DNA from: an uncultured Acidobacteriota bacterium
GTDB lineage: Bacteria; Acidobacteriota; Terriglobia; Terriglobales; Acidobacteriaceae
Direction of reading: 5' to 3'
DNA length: 17,354 nucleotides
NCBI GenBank assembly: GCA_903832475.1
Contig: CAILBQ010000113.1
Location: 1-17,354, forward strand
Positions 8,313 through 15,845 of this stretch are shown in pieces (within the stretch, counting starts at the first letter, position 1; every line of letters starts with the position of its first letter). The notes below the pieces were generated by a model that saw only the letters and a program-made list of their open reading frames with translations, did not search any database and was not told the DNA's origin. The position numbers and the translations under genes were made by a program.

Positions 8313-8984
8313 GTGGATTTGACTGCTGTGGAGGCCCGCGTTCTAGGGGCGTTGATAGAGAAGGAAATTACGACGCCGGAGTATTATCCGCTGTCGCTGA
8401 ATGCGCTGGTGAATGCGTGCAATCAGAAGAACAATCGCGAGCCGGTGATGGCGCTCGATGAAGTCGAGGTACGGCAGGCGCTGCATGGGCTCGAGGACGA
8501 CCGGCTCGCTGGGCCGGTGCGCGGGGATGGGCGGGTTCCGAAGTACGAGCATCATTGCCAGGAGGTGTTCAACTTTACGCGCGGGGAGGTGGCGGTGATG
8601 TGCGTGCTGCTGCTGCGCGGGCCGCAGACGCCGGGCGAGCTGCGCGGGCGGACGGAGCGGATGTACAAGTTTGACGAGCTGAGCGATGTGCAGACGGTGT
8701 TGCAGAGGCTGATGGCGCGCGATCCGGTGCTGGTGAAGGTGCTGCCGCGGCAGGCGGGAATGAAGGAGGTTCGCTACGCTCACCTGCTTTCGGGGGATGT
8801 GGAGGGGTTTGAAGGGGTGATTTCGCCGGAGGCTGGGGCGCGTGGGGAAGGGTCGCGGGTTTCGCAGAGTGAGTTGGAGTTGCGCGAACGGATGATGGCG
8901 CTGGAGGCGGAGGTGGCTGGTTTGACGCGGGAGCTGGGTGAGGTGCGGGGTGATGTGGAGCGGCTGCTGAGGTTGCTGGAGTAG
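8313..8984 (+). CDS. yceH: YceH family (DUF480/UPF0502) protein
   Basis: A 223-residue YceH-like protein of unknown biochemical role. The family consists of tandem winged-helix domains. The signatures are clear: LTAVEARVLGALIEKEITTP at the N-terminus, YPLSLNALVNACNQKNNREP, then LRGPQTPGELRGRTERMYKF and a late LPRQAGMKEVRYAHLLSG. The last 40 residues are Glu/Leu/Arg heptads (ELRERMMALEAEVAGL and onward) and probably form a coiled coil. I chose GTG 8313, which has GGGGTGAG six bases upstream and matches the point where family homology begins. An in-frame ATG at 8256 would add 19 residues but has no ribosome binding site and overlaps the -35 of the divergent toxin-antitoxin promoter. Winged-helix content suggests nucleic-acid binding, but none has been shown from this sequence. 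Confidence 0.88.
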   Translation: MDLTAVEARVLGALIEKEITTPEYYPLSLNALVNACNQKNNREPVMALDEVEVRQALHGLEDDRLAGPVRGDGRVPKYEHHCQEVFNFTRGEVAVMCVLLLRGPQTPGELRGRTERMYKFDELSDVQTVLQRLMARDPVLVKVLPRQAGMKEVRYAHLLSGDVEGFEGVISPEAGARGEGSRVSQSELELRERMMALEAEVAGLTRELGEVRGDVERLLRLLE

Positions 8985-8991
8985 CGCGGAT

Positions 8992-9028
8992 CCCACATCT
9001 CCGCTCAAAATGCATGCGTAGATGTGGG
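8992..9028. repeat. Inverted repeat CCCACATCT / AGATGTGGG
   Basis: A perfect 9-base inverted repeat with a 19-base loop lies 8 bases after the yceH stop. There is no T-run, so a rho-independent terminator is not clearly supported. It could act as an mRNA 3' stem or be a member of a dispersed repeat family. Confidence 0.6.
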
Positions 9029-9116
9029 GCACCCAGTTCAATTGAAAGGGGCGGGAGTGCACAAGCTCCGGTAAACTCAGATTCCTGGCGGAATGCTGCG
9101 GTTGCGAGAGTTGGCA

Positions 9117-9130
9117 GGGGCTAAAGCCCC
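9117..9130. repeat. REP-like palindrome GGGGCT-AA-AGCCCC
   Basis: A perfect 6-base inverted repeat with a 2-base centre. Its arms are the same as those of the copy at 4333-4348 (GGGGCT/AGCCCC), which makes the two a true repeat pair nearly 5 kb apart. Confidence 0.72.
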
Positions 9131-9151
9131 GGTCATTTTATTGGCTCTATC

Positions 9152-9171
9152 GGCACGACTGAAGTCGTGCC
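9152..9171. repeat. REP-like palindrome GGCACGACT-GA-AGTCGTGCC
   Basis: A perfect 9-base inverted repeat around GA, 21 bases after the previous palindrome. A weaker relative follows at 9198-9216 (ACCTC and GAGGT arms). The T-run in AGCCTTTTTTATC, about 13 bases further on, is too far away for a classical terminator. Confidence 0.72.
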
Positions 9172-9239
9172 CTGCTACAAAGCCTTTTTTATCGCGTACC
9201 TCGACGGCATTGAGGTCGTGATCTCTGACTGAGGGCTTC

Positions 9240-10937
9240 ATGGAGGGTTTTATCAAATTGCGAATTTCGTTTTGTGTATCGGCGGTCGCGGGATGCTTGG
9301 TGGCTTCGGTAGCCGGGTTTGGGCAGAATGCTGCGTTGAAAAACGCGGAGAAGGAGATCGATGCGGCGCGGATTGCGGCACATGTGCGGTTTCTTTCAGA
9401 TGATTTGCTGGAGGGGCGGTATCCCGGGCTGCGCGGCGGGGAACTGGCGGCGAAGTATGTCGCGACGCAGTTTGCGCTGGATGGATTGAAGCCGGCGGGG
9501 GATGACGGGACGTACTTTCAGCAGATCAACTTTGTGGGGATGAAGGCCAAGGCGGGGGAGACTTCGGCCGAGATCGTGCCGGCATCGAGTGGGCCGGTTG
9601 CGCTGAAATATGGGGACGACTATACGGTTTCGAACCAGACGCTAACCGAGAGGGTGGATGTCGAAGCGCCGGTGGTGTTTGTGGGATATGGGGCGACGGC
9701 TCCGGAGTTTGACTGGGACGATTACAAGAATGTCGACGTCAAGGGCAAGGTGATTCTTTGCATCGTGGGCGATCCGCCGTCCGATGATCCGAAGTTTTTT
9801 GGCGGGGCGGCGCTGACGTATTACGGGCGGTGGACGTACAAGTTTGAGCAAGCGGCGCGGATGGGCGCGGTGGGCGCGCTGATCATTCACAAGACGGACC
9901 TGGCGAGCTATGGCTGGGAAGTGGTGAAGAATTCGAATACCAGCGAGAAGACGTATCTGCGGGACGACAAGAATCCGCGATTGAAGGCGGCGAGCTGGAT
10001 TCAGCTGGATGTGGCGAAGAAGCTGTTTGCCGCGGCGGGAATGGATTTCGACAAGGAATTTGCGGCGGCGGGGAAGAAGGGGTTCAAGGCGGTGGAGCTG
10101 CCGGTGAAGTGGAAGGTGCACGTGGAGAGCGCGGTGCGGCCGTTCCAGTCGGCGAACGTGGTGGGGATTTTGCCTGGAACGAAGAAGCCGGATCATGCGG
10201 TTTTGTATACGGCGCATTACGACCATTTGGGGTTTGTGGCTGGACCGGATGGGAATCCCAAGACGCCGGGGGACTTCATCTACAACGGGGCGGCGGATAA
10301 CGGTACCGGTGTGGGGATGATTCTGGAGCTGGCGCGGGTGTGGGGTGAGTTCAGCCGGTCGAATGATGGACCTTTGCTGCATTCGGTGATTTTTTCTGCG
10401 GTGACGGCGGAGGAGCAGGGGTTGCTGGGGTCGCAGTACCTGGGGCAGAATCCGCCGATCCCGGCGAGCCAGATTGCGCTGGACATCAATTACGACATGG
10501 TGCTGCCGATCGGGGTTCCGCTGGAGACGAATGTGAATGGGGCGCAGCGGACGGATTTCTTTCCGGAGGTGGAGAAGACCGCGAAGGAGTTCAATTTGAC
10601 GATTGTGCCCGATCCGCGACCGAGCGCGGGGAGCTACTACCGGTCGGATCATTTTTCGCTATCGAGGGTGGGGATTCCGGCGTTCTCGGTCGAGACGGGG
10701 CAGTTGTACGAGGGGCATGACCGGGCGTGGGGCGCGGCAAAATTCCAGGATTTTGAGGACCACGATTATCACAACTTCTCGGATAACTACAGGCCGGAGT
10801 GGGACTTTGCCGGGAATGCGAAGTTGGACCGGTTTGGGATGGATCTGGGCTGGCAGGTGATTGCTACGGACAAGCCGATTCGATGGAACAAAGGGGATGA
10901 GTTTGAGGCGGCGCGCCTGAAGAGTCAGAAGGAGTAG
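9240..10937 (+). CDS. Secreted M28 family zinc aminopeptidase with PA domain
   Basis: A 565-residue peptidase with an N-terminal signal peptide (about residues 1-29, ending GFGQ). A protease-associated domain lies at about 130-230 (GYGATAPEFDWDDYKNVDVK, KVILCIVGDPP, MGAVGALIIH). The M28 catalytic domain follows with a full co-catalytic zinc set: H326-Y-D328, D353 in NGAADNGTG, E391-E392 in TAEEQG, D419 in INYDMV and H511 in DYHNFSD. D328 and E391 fit the catalytic acid and base positions. The enzyme should release N-terminal amino acids from peptides in the periplasm or outside the cell. GAGG five bases before ATG 9240 supports the start. The gene stands alone behind a palindrome-rich leader. 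Specificity (Leu/Ala-type or other) cannot be read from the sequence. Confidence 0.93.
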   Translation: MEGFIKLRISFCVSAVAGCLVASVAGFGQNAALKNAEKEIDAARIAAHVRFLSDDLLEGRYPGLRGGELAAKYVATQFALDGLKPAGDDGTYFQQINFVGMKAKAGETSAEIVPASSGPVALKYGDDYTVSNQTLTERVDVEAPVVFVGYGATAPEFDWDDYKNVDVKGKVILCIVGDPPSDDPKFFGGAALTYYGRWTYKFEQAARMGAVGALIIHKTDLASYGWEVVKNSNTSEKTYLRDDKNPRLKAASWIQLDVAKKLFAAAGMDFDKEFAAAGKKGFKAVELPVKWKVHVESAVRPFQSANVVGILPGTKKPDHAVLYTAHYDHLGFVAGPDGNPKTPGDFIYNGAADNGTGVGMILELARVWGEFSRSNDGPLLHSVIFSAVTAEEQGLLGSQYLGQNPPIPASQIALDINYDMVLPIGVPLETNVNGAQRTDFFPEVEKTAKEFNLTIVPDPRPSAGSYYRSDHFSLSRVGIPAFSVETGQLYEGHDRAWGAAKFQDFEDHDYHNFSDNYRPEWDFAGNAKLDRFGMDLGWQVIATDKPIRWNKGDEFEAARLKSQKE

Positions 10938-10967
10938 GAAATAATTCGCGCGGCACGAAATGCAGCC

Positions 10968-11004
10968 GCAGGTCCTTCGACTCGCTTCGCTCGCTCAGGA
11001 TGAC
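10968..11004. repeat. Dispersed repeat GCAGGTCCTTCGACT... copy 1
   Basis: The longest of three related intergenic elements in this window. It begins GCAGGTCCTTCGACT, contains the CGCTTCGCTCGCTC core and ends CAGGATGACG. Shortened relatives occur at 16081 and 17228. It lies between the M28 and Dps genes. Confidence 0.65.
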
Positions 11005-11129
11005 GCTTCTTTTTTTGGGCATGAGAAGGCTGACATCGGTTGCGGTGACTTTTGGCCGGGCTGCAACAATCTCTGTGGATCGCAGCCGCTTTAGCCTGGA
11101 TGCGCATCGAAGAGAGGAGAGACAAGAAA

Positions 11130-11666
11130 GTGAGATTTTCGATGACAGCTCAAGCTGCAACTTTGGATTCTGCCGAGAAGAAGGAACTACTGACCCCTAC
11201 CGACCTGGAACGCAAGGGCGTGGTGGCGATCGCCGAGGAACTTCGGCACATGCTGGCCGATGTTTTTGTTTTGTATCTGAAGACGAAGAATTTTCACTGG
11301 CATATGAGCGGGCGGCATTTCCGCGACTATCACCTACTGCTGGACGAGCACGCAGACCAGATTTTTGCGATCAGCGACGACATTGCTGAGCGGTCGCGCA
11401 AGATCGGCGAGACCACGCTGCATTCGCTGAGCGAGTCGCTGAAGTATGCGCGGTTGAAGGAAAACAACGAGAAATTTGTAGAGCCGAAAGAAATGCTGGC
11501 CGAGCTGCAGAGAGACAATTTGCAGCTGGTGAAGTACATGCGGAAGGCGCACGAGGTTTGCGAGAAGAATGACGATGTGGCGACGACCAGCCTGATCGAG
11601 AACTGGATTGATCAGGCGGAGCGGCGGGCATGGTTCCTGTTTGAGGCTTCGCGCGGCGAGGACTAG
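11130..11666 (+). CDS. dps: Dps-family ferritin-like DNA-protection protein
   Basis: A Dps-type ferritin-like protein of 178 residues. It should form a dodecameric shell that oxidises Fe2+ with peroxide at an inter-subunit ferroxidase site, stores Fe3+ and shields DNA. The ferroxidase signature is readable: KNFHWHMSGRHFRDYHLLLD followed by EHADQIFAISDDIAER, carrying the conserved His pair, Asp and Glu. An N-terminal tail of about 30 residues precedes the first helix. The start is uncertain. GTG 11130 has GGAG (11116-11119) 10 bases upstream, while ATG 11142 would be four codons shorter with only a weak AGTGAG. In-frame codons back to 11052 lack support. The gene ends in a strong terminator, so it is probably a single transcript. 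Confidence 0.9.
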   Translation: MRFSMTAQAATLDSAEKKELLTPTDLERKGVVAIAEELRHMLADVFVLYLKTKNFHWHMSGRHFRDYHLLLDEHADQIFAISDDIAERSRKIGETTLHSLSESLKYARLKENNEKFVEPKEMLAELQRDNLQLVKYMRKAHEVCEKNDDVATTSLIENWIDQAERRAWFLFEASRGED

Positions 11667-11682
11667 GACTCCGGTAGAGGTT

Positions 11683-11716
11683 CGGGCTCGAGCCATTGCG
11701 GTTCGAGCCCGTTTTT
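11683..11716 (+). terminator. Rho-independent terminator after dps
   Basis: A perfect 9-base stem, CGGGCTCGA (11683-11691) with TCGAGCCCG (11703-11711), an 11-base loop and five T residues (11712-11716), begins 16 bases after the dps stop codon. Confidence 0.9.
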
Positions 11717-11735
11717 CCGGGGTGGGTTTGGCTGA

Positions 11736-11745
11736 AGTGTACACT
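11736..11745. promoter_or_regulatory. Perfect 10-base palindrome AGTGTACACT, possible operator
   Basis: The palindrome lies between the dps terminator and the TTG-started flavoprotein gene, 26 bases upstream of a TATACT hexamer (11771-11776). No -35 with proper spacing was found, so operator function is only a suggestion. Confidence 0.3.
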
Positions 11746-11824
11746 GACAAATTTCGTGTTCTCAACGTCTTATACTGTAGTGGGCTGAAAACGGAGCCTC
11801 ATCTTCCTCAAGCGAGAAATTGCC

Positions 11825-12676
11825 TTGCAACGTCCCACCTATTCGGCCCGCCTCCTTCGGAAAACTTGTATTTCTGAATCTGCCCAGTGTTTTCACCTGG
11901 AATATGCCCTTGAGGATATGGAAACGTTCGACTTTTCGGCCGGACAGTTTCTTTCCGCGGTTGCGGTGGATGGTCGGGGCAAGACGCAGACGCGCGCGTA
12001 TTCAATTGCCTCGGCCGCTCAGGCGAATCGATTCGATTTTTGCGTGAACCGGGTGGAGGGCGGATTCTTTTCGAACTACCTGATCGACATGCCGGAAGGC
12101 GAAGTGGTGCAGGTGCACGGGCCGCACGGAAATTTCACGCTGCGGAATCCTCTGACGGACTCGATTTTTGTGGCTACGGGGACGGGGATTGCGCCGATGC
12201 GCGGCTTCACGCAGTGGCTGTTTCCGGAAGAGGGCCGGCATGCCGGGGAAGATCGCAGCGGGGGGCGGCAGATCTGGCTGGTGTATGGAACGCGGCATGC
12301 GAGTGAACTGTATTACCGGGATTACTTCGAGCGAGTTGAGAAGGAGCACGAGAACTTCCACTATGTTTCGACTCTGAGCCGGGCCGGGGAAGAGTGGAGC
12401 GGGCGGCGCGGGTATGTGCAGGAGCATATGAGCTCGATTGTGACGCGGCGGGCGGAGAAAGCGGCCGCGGTGATGTCCTCGCAAGCGGGTACGGGGACGG
12501 CGGAAGCTGTGGCCGAGGCGGTGACGGCGGTGCAGGATGTGATGGTGGCGGAGTTACCGGTGTTTGATATTCATACTTATATTTGCGGGTTGAACGACAT
12601 GGTTTCGGCGGTGCGTGGACGGCTGGCCGAGTTTGGGTGGCATAAGAAGCAGGTGGTGTTTGAGCGGTATGACTGA
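11825..12676 (+). CDS. Ferredoxin-NADP+ reductase-like FAD oxidoreductase
   Basis: A 283-residue flavoprotein of the ferredoxin-NADP reductase superfamily. The FAD-binding beta-barrel (about residues 1-105) carries R57-A-Y59-S60. The nucleotide-binding domain carries T118-GTGIAP and the C-terminal C254-G255-L. It should move electrons between NAD(P)H and a one-electron carrier; no ferredoxin or flavodoxin gene is near, so the partner is unknown. Residues about 205-240 form an Ala/Val/Glu-rich insertion before the last strand. The likely start is TTG 11825. The family homology covers essentially the whole frame from there, and the next in-frame ATG would cut into the FAD barrel. The ribosome binding site is weak (GAGAAA). 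A TTG start with a weak site predicts low expression. Confidence 0.87.
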   Translation: MQRPTYSARLLRKTCISESAQCFHLEYALEDMETFDFSAGQFLSAVAVDGRGKTQTRAYSIASAAQANRFDFCVNRVEGGFFSNYLIDMPEGEVVQVHGPHGNFTLRNPLTDSIFVATGTGIAPMRGFTQWLFPEEGRHAGEDRSGGRQIWLVYGTRHASELYYRDYFERVEKEHENFHYVSTLSRAGEEWSGRRGYVQEHMSSIVTRRAEKAAAVMSSQAGTGTAEAVAEAVTAVQDVMVAELPVFDIHTYICGLNDMVSAVRGRLAEFGWHKKQVVFERYD

Positions 12677-13033
12677 CCGGTGGAGTTAGCCAGGTAGTTA
12701 CCGGCGATTTATACGCTGTCTGCCTTGAAATTGCGGTGGGGCAAGATGGCGGACGTGGAAGCCCGAGGGACGCCGAAATAAACAGGCCGATGGGCTTGAA
12801 CAACATACGCAGTGCGTTTTCTCTTGTGTTCATGCGTCTTGTGCGGCGCCGAGGGCTGTCGCGCCACAAGTCTGCGATGGCGGAGGCCCGCCTTGCAGGA
12901 TGCATTCTTTTAAAACTTGAGAAGGAAAAATCGATGGACTTACGCTGGGGAGTTATGCCGATTCTTGTGACGCGGAACACATTTGCCGATAACTCGGCGC
13001 TGCTATCCTGATGGCCCCCGAGAAAGAGGGATC
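12677..13033. other. Intergenic region without a supported gene
   Basis: Open frames exist on both strands (for example 12736-13011 plus) but none has a recognisable protein pattern or a convincing start site. The region may be decayed coding sequence; I see no palindromes of the kind found elsewhere in the window. Confidence 0.45.
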
Positions 13034-13114
13034 ATGAAGCGCCTAACTGTTCGAGTGCCTGTTTTTCTGTTATCAATCTTTGCCCTGGGTCCAAGCTGTC
13101 CAACGACGGTCTGA
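13034..13114 (+). CDS. Possible 26-residue leader or lipopeptide-like ORF
   Basis: MKRLTVRVPVFLLSIFALGP followed by SCPTTV and a TGA. The peptide has a basic start, a hydrophobic core and a Cys at residue 22, like a signal peptide, with GAGGG three bases before the ATG. It may be a real small secreted peptide or the signal-peptide stub of a gene whose remainder was lost by frameshift; no clear protein continues in the other frames. Confidence 0.3.
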   Translation: MKRLTVRVPVFLLSIFALGPSCPTTV

Positions 13115-13198
13115 TTCGAGCCATTTCCTTATCCCCCGCACATCACCCAGCCATCACTGCCATCGTGAGGGCCTTTCGCGTACCAGGAAAGCACTGCC

Positions 13199-13321
13199 AT
13201 GGTCTCGAAACAGACTGTGTGGGAGCGACTGTATCTTGAAGTCGTTTTTCACATTGCGTTTGCATTGGCGATTGTCAATGCGTTAAGGGAAGCCTGGGCC
13301 TACAGGAAGAGAAAATGCTAG
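13199..13321 (+). CDS. 40-residue single-span membrane microprotein
   Basis: This short frame reads MVSKQTVWERLYLEVVFHIA, then about 10 more hydrophobic residues (FALAIVNALR) and a basic end (AYRKRKC). The hydrophobic stretch of about 17-20 residues flanked by charged ends is that of a single transmembrane helix. The ribosome-binding site AGGAAAG (13185-13191) is 7 bases before the ATG, which is well placed. I do not recognise a family. The gene lies about 250 bases ahead of the TPR gene on the same strand and may be co-transcribed with it. Being short, it could be chance, but the good start site and the membrane-like composition argue for a real product. Confidence 0.45.
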   Translation: MVSKQTVWERLYLEVVFHIAFALAIVNALREAWAYRKRKC

Positions 13322-13567
13322 CAGCTCAGAGGTGTTTCGAATCGCCGTCGGTGCAGATGAACATGCGCCCATGTCCGCCGAGGATTCCGCTTGTGCGGGG
13401 TGGTGGTTCCCTGTAATCTTCATGGATTCCGGAAATGTCTGCAGGACAGGAATGAGTATGCGCTCGGCTTCATCCAGGCGAGGGTCTTAGCATCCTCTCT
13501 CGTGGAGAGGTTCGTCCTCTGGGTATTGGGATGTTCACGGATCGGGTCCCTGTCGCGCGAGCACGCC

Positions 13568-15256
13568 ATGATCGTATCTTCATTGCAGAGGACCGCACGC
13601 AAGTTACTCTGGCCGCCAGGGTCGGGCCAACGCATTTCTGGTGCGCTGAAAAAAGTCCTGAAGAGTTTCACGCTGACGCGGGTGACGTTTGCCGTGTTCC
13701 TTGTACCTACCATCCTTTACCTGTATGACGAAACGACTGACCATGTCCTGATTCTTGATTCCATCAATTTGCCGGAGGAGATGAGCAAGGAAGGATTCAC
13801 TTCGGCGGTCATGGCGGAACAGGTCAGCGATGCGATGCGAAGAATGGAAGCAGCGACTCGAACCCAATTGAAGAAGGACAAGGTTCGATTACCGCAGGAA
13901 GCCGTGTCTCCGCCGTCGATTGAGATTCCTGGTGCGAAGATCGGCATCAATGATCTGGTCGCAGTTCTGCGCAGCGTGTTCCACATCTACCCGCAAAGGA
14001 TCACTGGCGACCTGGTGATCGAGAAGACCGCGCCGGCGCAGGTTGTTGGCGAGGAGATGTATGTCTGCGACAATGTGGCCCCTGTTGCGGTAGGGCCGGT
14101 GGCCATCGCAACGGTGTATGCCTCGTCGGCGAAGGGCGCGGGGGCATCGTCGGTCCGATTTATTGTGCCTCGCGACGACCTGGACGGATTAGTGCAATGC
14201 ACAGCGGAAGCGGTGCTGATGCAGATGAATCCTTACGTGCTTGCGCTCTACAAGGAACAGCGAGGCAACTTCGATGCATCGCTTCGGATCACGGACAGAA
14301 TGCTGGAGGATTCTTCGCTTAGCAGCAGTGTCAAGATTGCTGCTTACATTTTGCGGGGCATCGTGTTTGCCGAGCAGAAGAACGACGCGCTGGCCGAAGA
14401 CAGCTTTCGGACGGCGATCGAGATGGACCGAGAGAGGTGGCACTGGTATAACCATCCGGCGCCTCCGCACGCCGCGGATGCCTATGACAACTGGGGCAAC
14501 ATGCTGGACGATCGCAAGCAATTCGATAAGGCGATCGAAAAATATCAGATGGCCATCCAGCTTGATGGCAAAGATGCCACGGCTTACCAAAACTGGGGTC
14601 TTGCGATCGATGACCAGAACCTGAACGGCGACAGGGACAAATACCGCGCGGCAGTGGAAAAATTAGAGACTGCCATTCGGCTCGATCCAGAGTCCGCTCT
14701 TGCGTTTCTCAACCTGAGCGCCGTTCTCGACAAGCAGAACCAGAACCAGCACAGCGAGGCCGGTCCGTATCGTGCCGCGCCCGAATACCACGAAGCGATC
14801 GAATACTTGCAAAAGTCGATTGAGCTTGACCCCGAAAATGCGCATGCGCATAAGAATCTGGGCGATGTGTACCTGAACGGGCAGGAATACTGGAAGGCCG
14901 ATGCCGAGTTCAGGCAGGCCACGGAACTGAATCCTAAGTATGCTGACGCTTTCAGTGGCTGGGGGACGGTGTTTCTGGCGCAGTCGAAATACCCGGAAGC
15001 GATCAACAAGTACAAGAAGGCCATCGAGTTCGATCCAGAAAATGATGCAGTCAACAACTGGAAAGCGGCGCTGGAGGAATGGGGAGACGCCAGTCGCGAC
15101 GCACTTGCTCGAAGTGAAGACAAGCTAAACCACACCAGGCAAGACAGCGCCGCTCACAGTGCTGTTACCGAGGCTCGCGAACAGCAAGCAAAGTGGCAGC
15201 AAGCTCAAAAGGAATTCGACACCATTGCAGCCCGGTCTTCGGACCACAGACCATAG
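13568..15256 (+). CDS. Membrane-anchored TPR protein with a conserved N-terminal extracytoplasmic domain
   Basis: A 562-residue protein with a basic cytoplasmic N-terminus, one transmembrane helix at about residues 38-53 and the rest probably outside the membrane. Residues about 60-210 form a domain with a pattern I have seen in other TPR proteins but cannot name: LDSINLPEEMSKEGFTSAVM, then SIEIPGAKIGINDLVAVLR and RITGDLVIE. Residues about 215-500 contain five or six TPR units; the clearest are AIEKYQMAIQLDGKDATAY, AIEYLQKSIELDPENAHAH and AINKYKKAIEFDPEN. Two of them carry long Asn/Gln-rich insertions. The tail (about 505-562) is charged and probably helical. TPRs mediate protein contacts, so a scaffold role is inferred. 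ATG 13568 is the first ATG; the frame opens at a GTG at 13391 but that extension has no family pattern. The ribosome binding site is weak. Confidence 0.8.
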   Translation: MIVSSLQRTARKLLWPPGSGQRISGALKKVLKSFTLTRVTFAVFLVPTILYLYDETTDHVLILDSINLPEEMSKEGFTSAVMAEQVSDAMRRMEAATRTQLKKDKVRLPQEAVSPPSIEIPGAKIGINDLVAVLRSVFHIYPQRITGDLVIEKTAPAQVVGEEMYVCDNVAPVAVGPVAIATVYASSAKGAGASSVRFIVPRDDLDGLVQCTAEAVLMQMNPYVLALYKEQRGNFDASLRITDRMLEDSSLSSSVKIAAYILRGIVFAEQKNDALAEDSFRTAIEMDRERWHWYNHPAPPHAADAYDNWGNMLDDRKQFDKAIEKYQMAIQLDGKDATAYQNWGLAIDDQNLNGDRDKYRAAVEKLETAIRLDPESALAFLNLSAVLDKQNQNQHSEAGPYRAAPEYHEAIEYLQKSIELDPENAHAHKNLGDVYLNGQEYWKADAEFRQATELNPKYADAFSGWGTVFLAQSKYPEAINKYKKAIEFDPENDAVNNWKAALEEWGDASRDALARSEDKLNHTRQDSAAHSAVTEAREQQAKWQQAQKEFDTIAARSSDHRP

Positions 15257-15316
15257 GTCTGCAGTCTTGGATTCAGGTGGTGTCTATTTCTTCACAACCA
15301 TACGCAAGGAGAAAGA

Positions 15317-15817
15317 ATGACCAGACAAACGAGCATGAGGATGATGGCAGTCCTGGTGATTGCCGGGGCGGTCGCCATGGGGCCCAAGCTGCTTCACGGG
15401 CAAGATAAATCGGTTCCGGATGACGACAACAAGCTTACCGCGGAGCTCAACACCGAATTGAGTGACGTGGAGACCGAGGACGAACTGGTGGACGCAGGCA
15501 AGGTTGAAGAACAGATCGATAAGGACCTGCACAACAGCAAGCTGATCGATTACGACGCGCTGGAAACGCTGATGGAGGAGGACGGCACGACGATAGAAAA
15601 GGTCGTTCATCATGCGGTGGAAGAGGCCGAAGCTGACGGTGGGGAGCAGCTTTCGTTTTATCAAGCGGGCAAGCAAGTGAATGGGAAAGCCGTTGCGGAT
15701 CACACGGTCGCGGACTTGCGTGGGCACGCGGATCATCAAAGAGCGCCGAAGACATTTTCGTTGCCGGGGATGAGCTTCGATGCTACTTTTCACGCGGACG
15801 AGACGGGCGCCGCGTGA
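15317..15817 (+). CDS. Secreted acidic protein of unknown function
   Basis: A 166-residue protein with a Sec signal peptide (about residues 1-29: basic MTRQTSMR, then MMAVLVIAGAVAMG, ending LLHGQ). The mature part is rich in Asp and Glu (for example VETEDELVDAGKVEEQIDKD), has no Cys and shows a helical middle (ALETLMEEDGTTIEKVVHHA). I recognise no family. AAGGAG (15307-15312) stands just ahead of the ATG and is one of the best ribosome-binding sites in the window, so strong translation is likely. It follows the TPR gene by 60 bases on the same strand with no terminator between, so a shared transcript is plausible and a periplasmic partnership possible. Confidence 0.75.
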   Translation: MTRQTSMRMMAVLVIAGAVAMGPKLLHGQDKSVPDDDNKLTAELNTELSDVETEDELVDAGKVEEQIDKDLHNSKLIDYDALETLMEEDGTTIEKVVHHAVEEAEADGGEQLSFYQAGKQVNGKAVADHTVADLRGHADHQRAPKTFSLPGMSFDATFHADETGAA

Positions 15818-15845
15818 TCAGACAATCCCCAGAAGTGGCCGGTCG

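Noticed and set aside
9152..9190. Rho-independent terminator from palindrome plus T-run
   Set aside because: The six T residues begin about 13 bases after the stem, too far for a classical terminator, and the palindrome fits the dispersed family better.
9642..10652. 336-codon open frame on the minus strand
   Set aside because: Antisense to the M28 peptidase; Arg/His/Pro-rich composition without motifs.
12207..12980. 257-codon minus-strand frame in and beyond the flavoprotein gene
   Set aside because: Low-complexity Pro/Ser/Arg translation, mostly antisense to a gene with clear FAD and NAD motifs.
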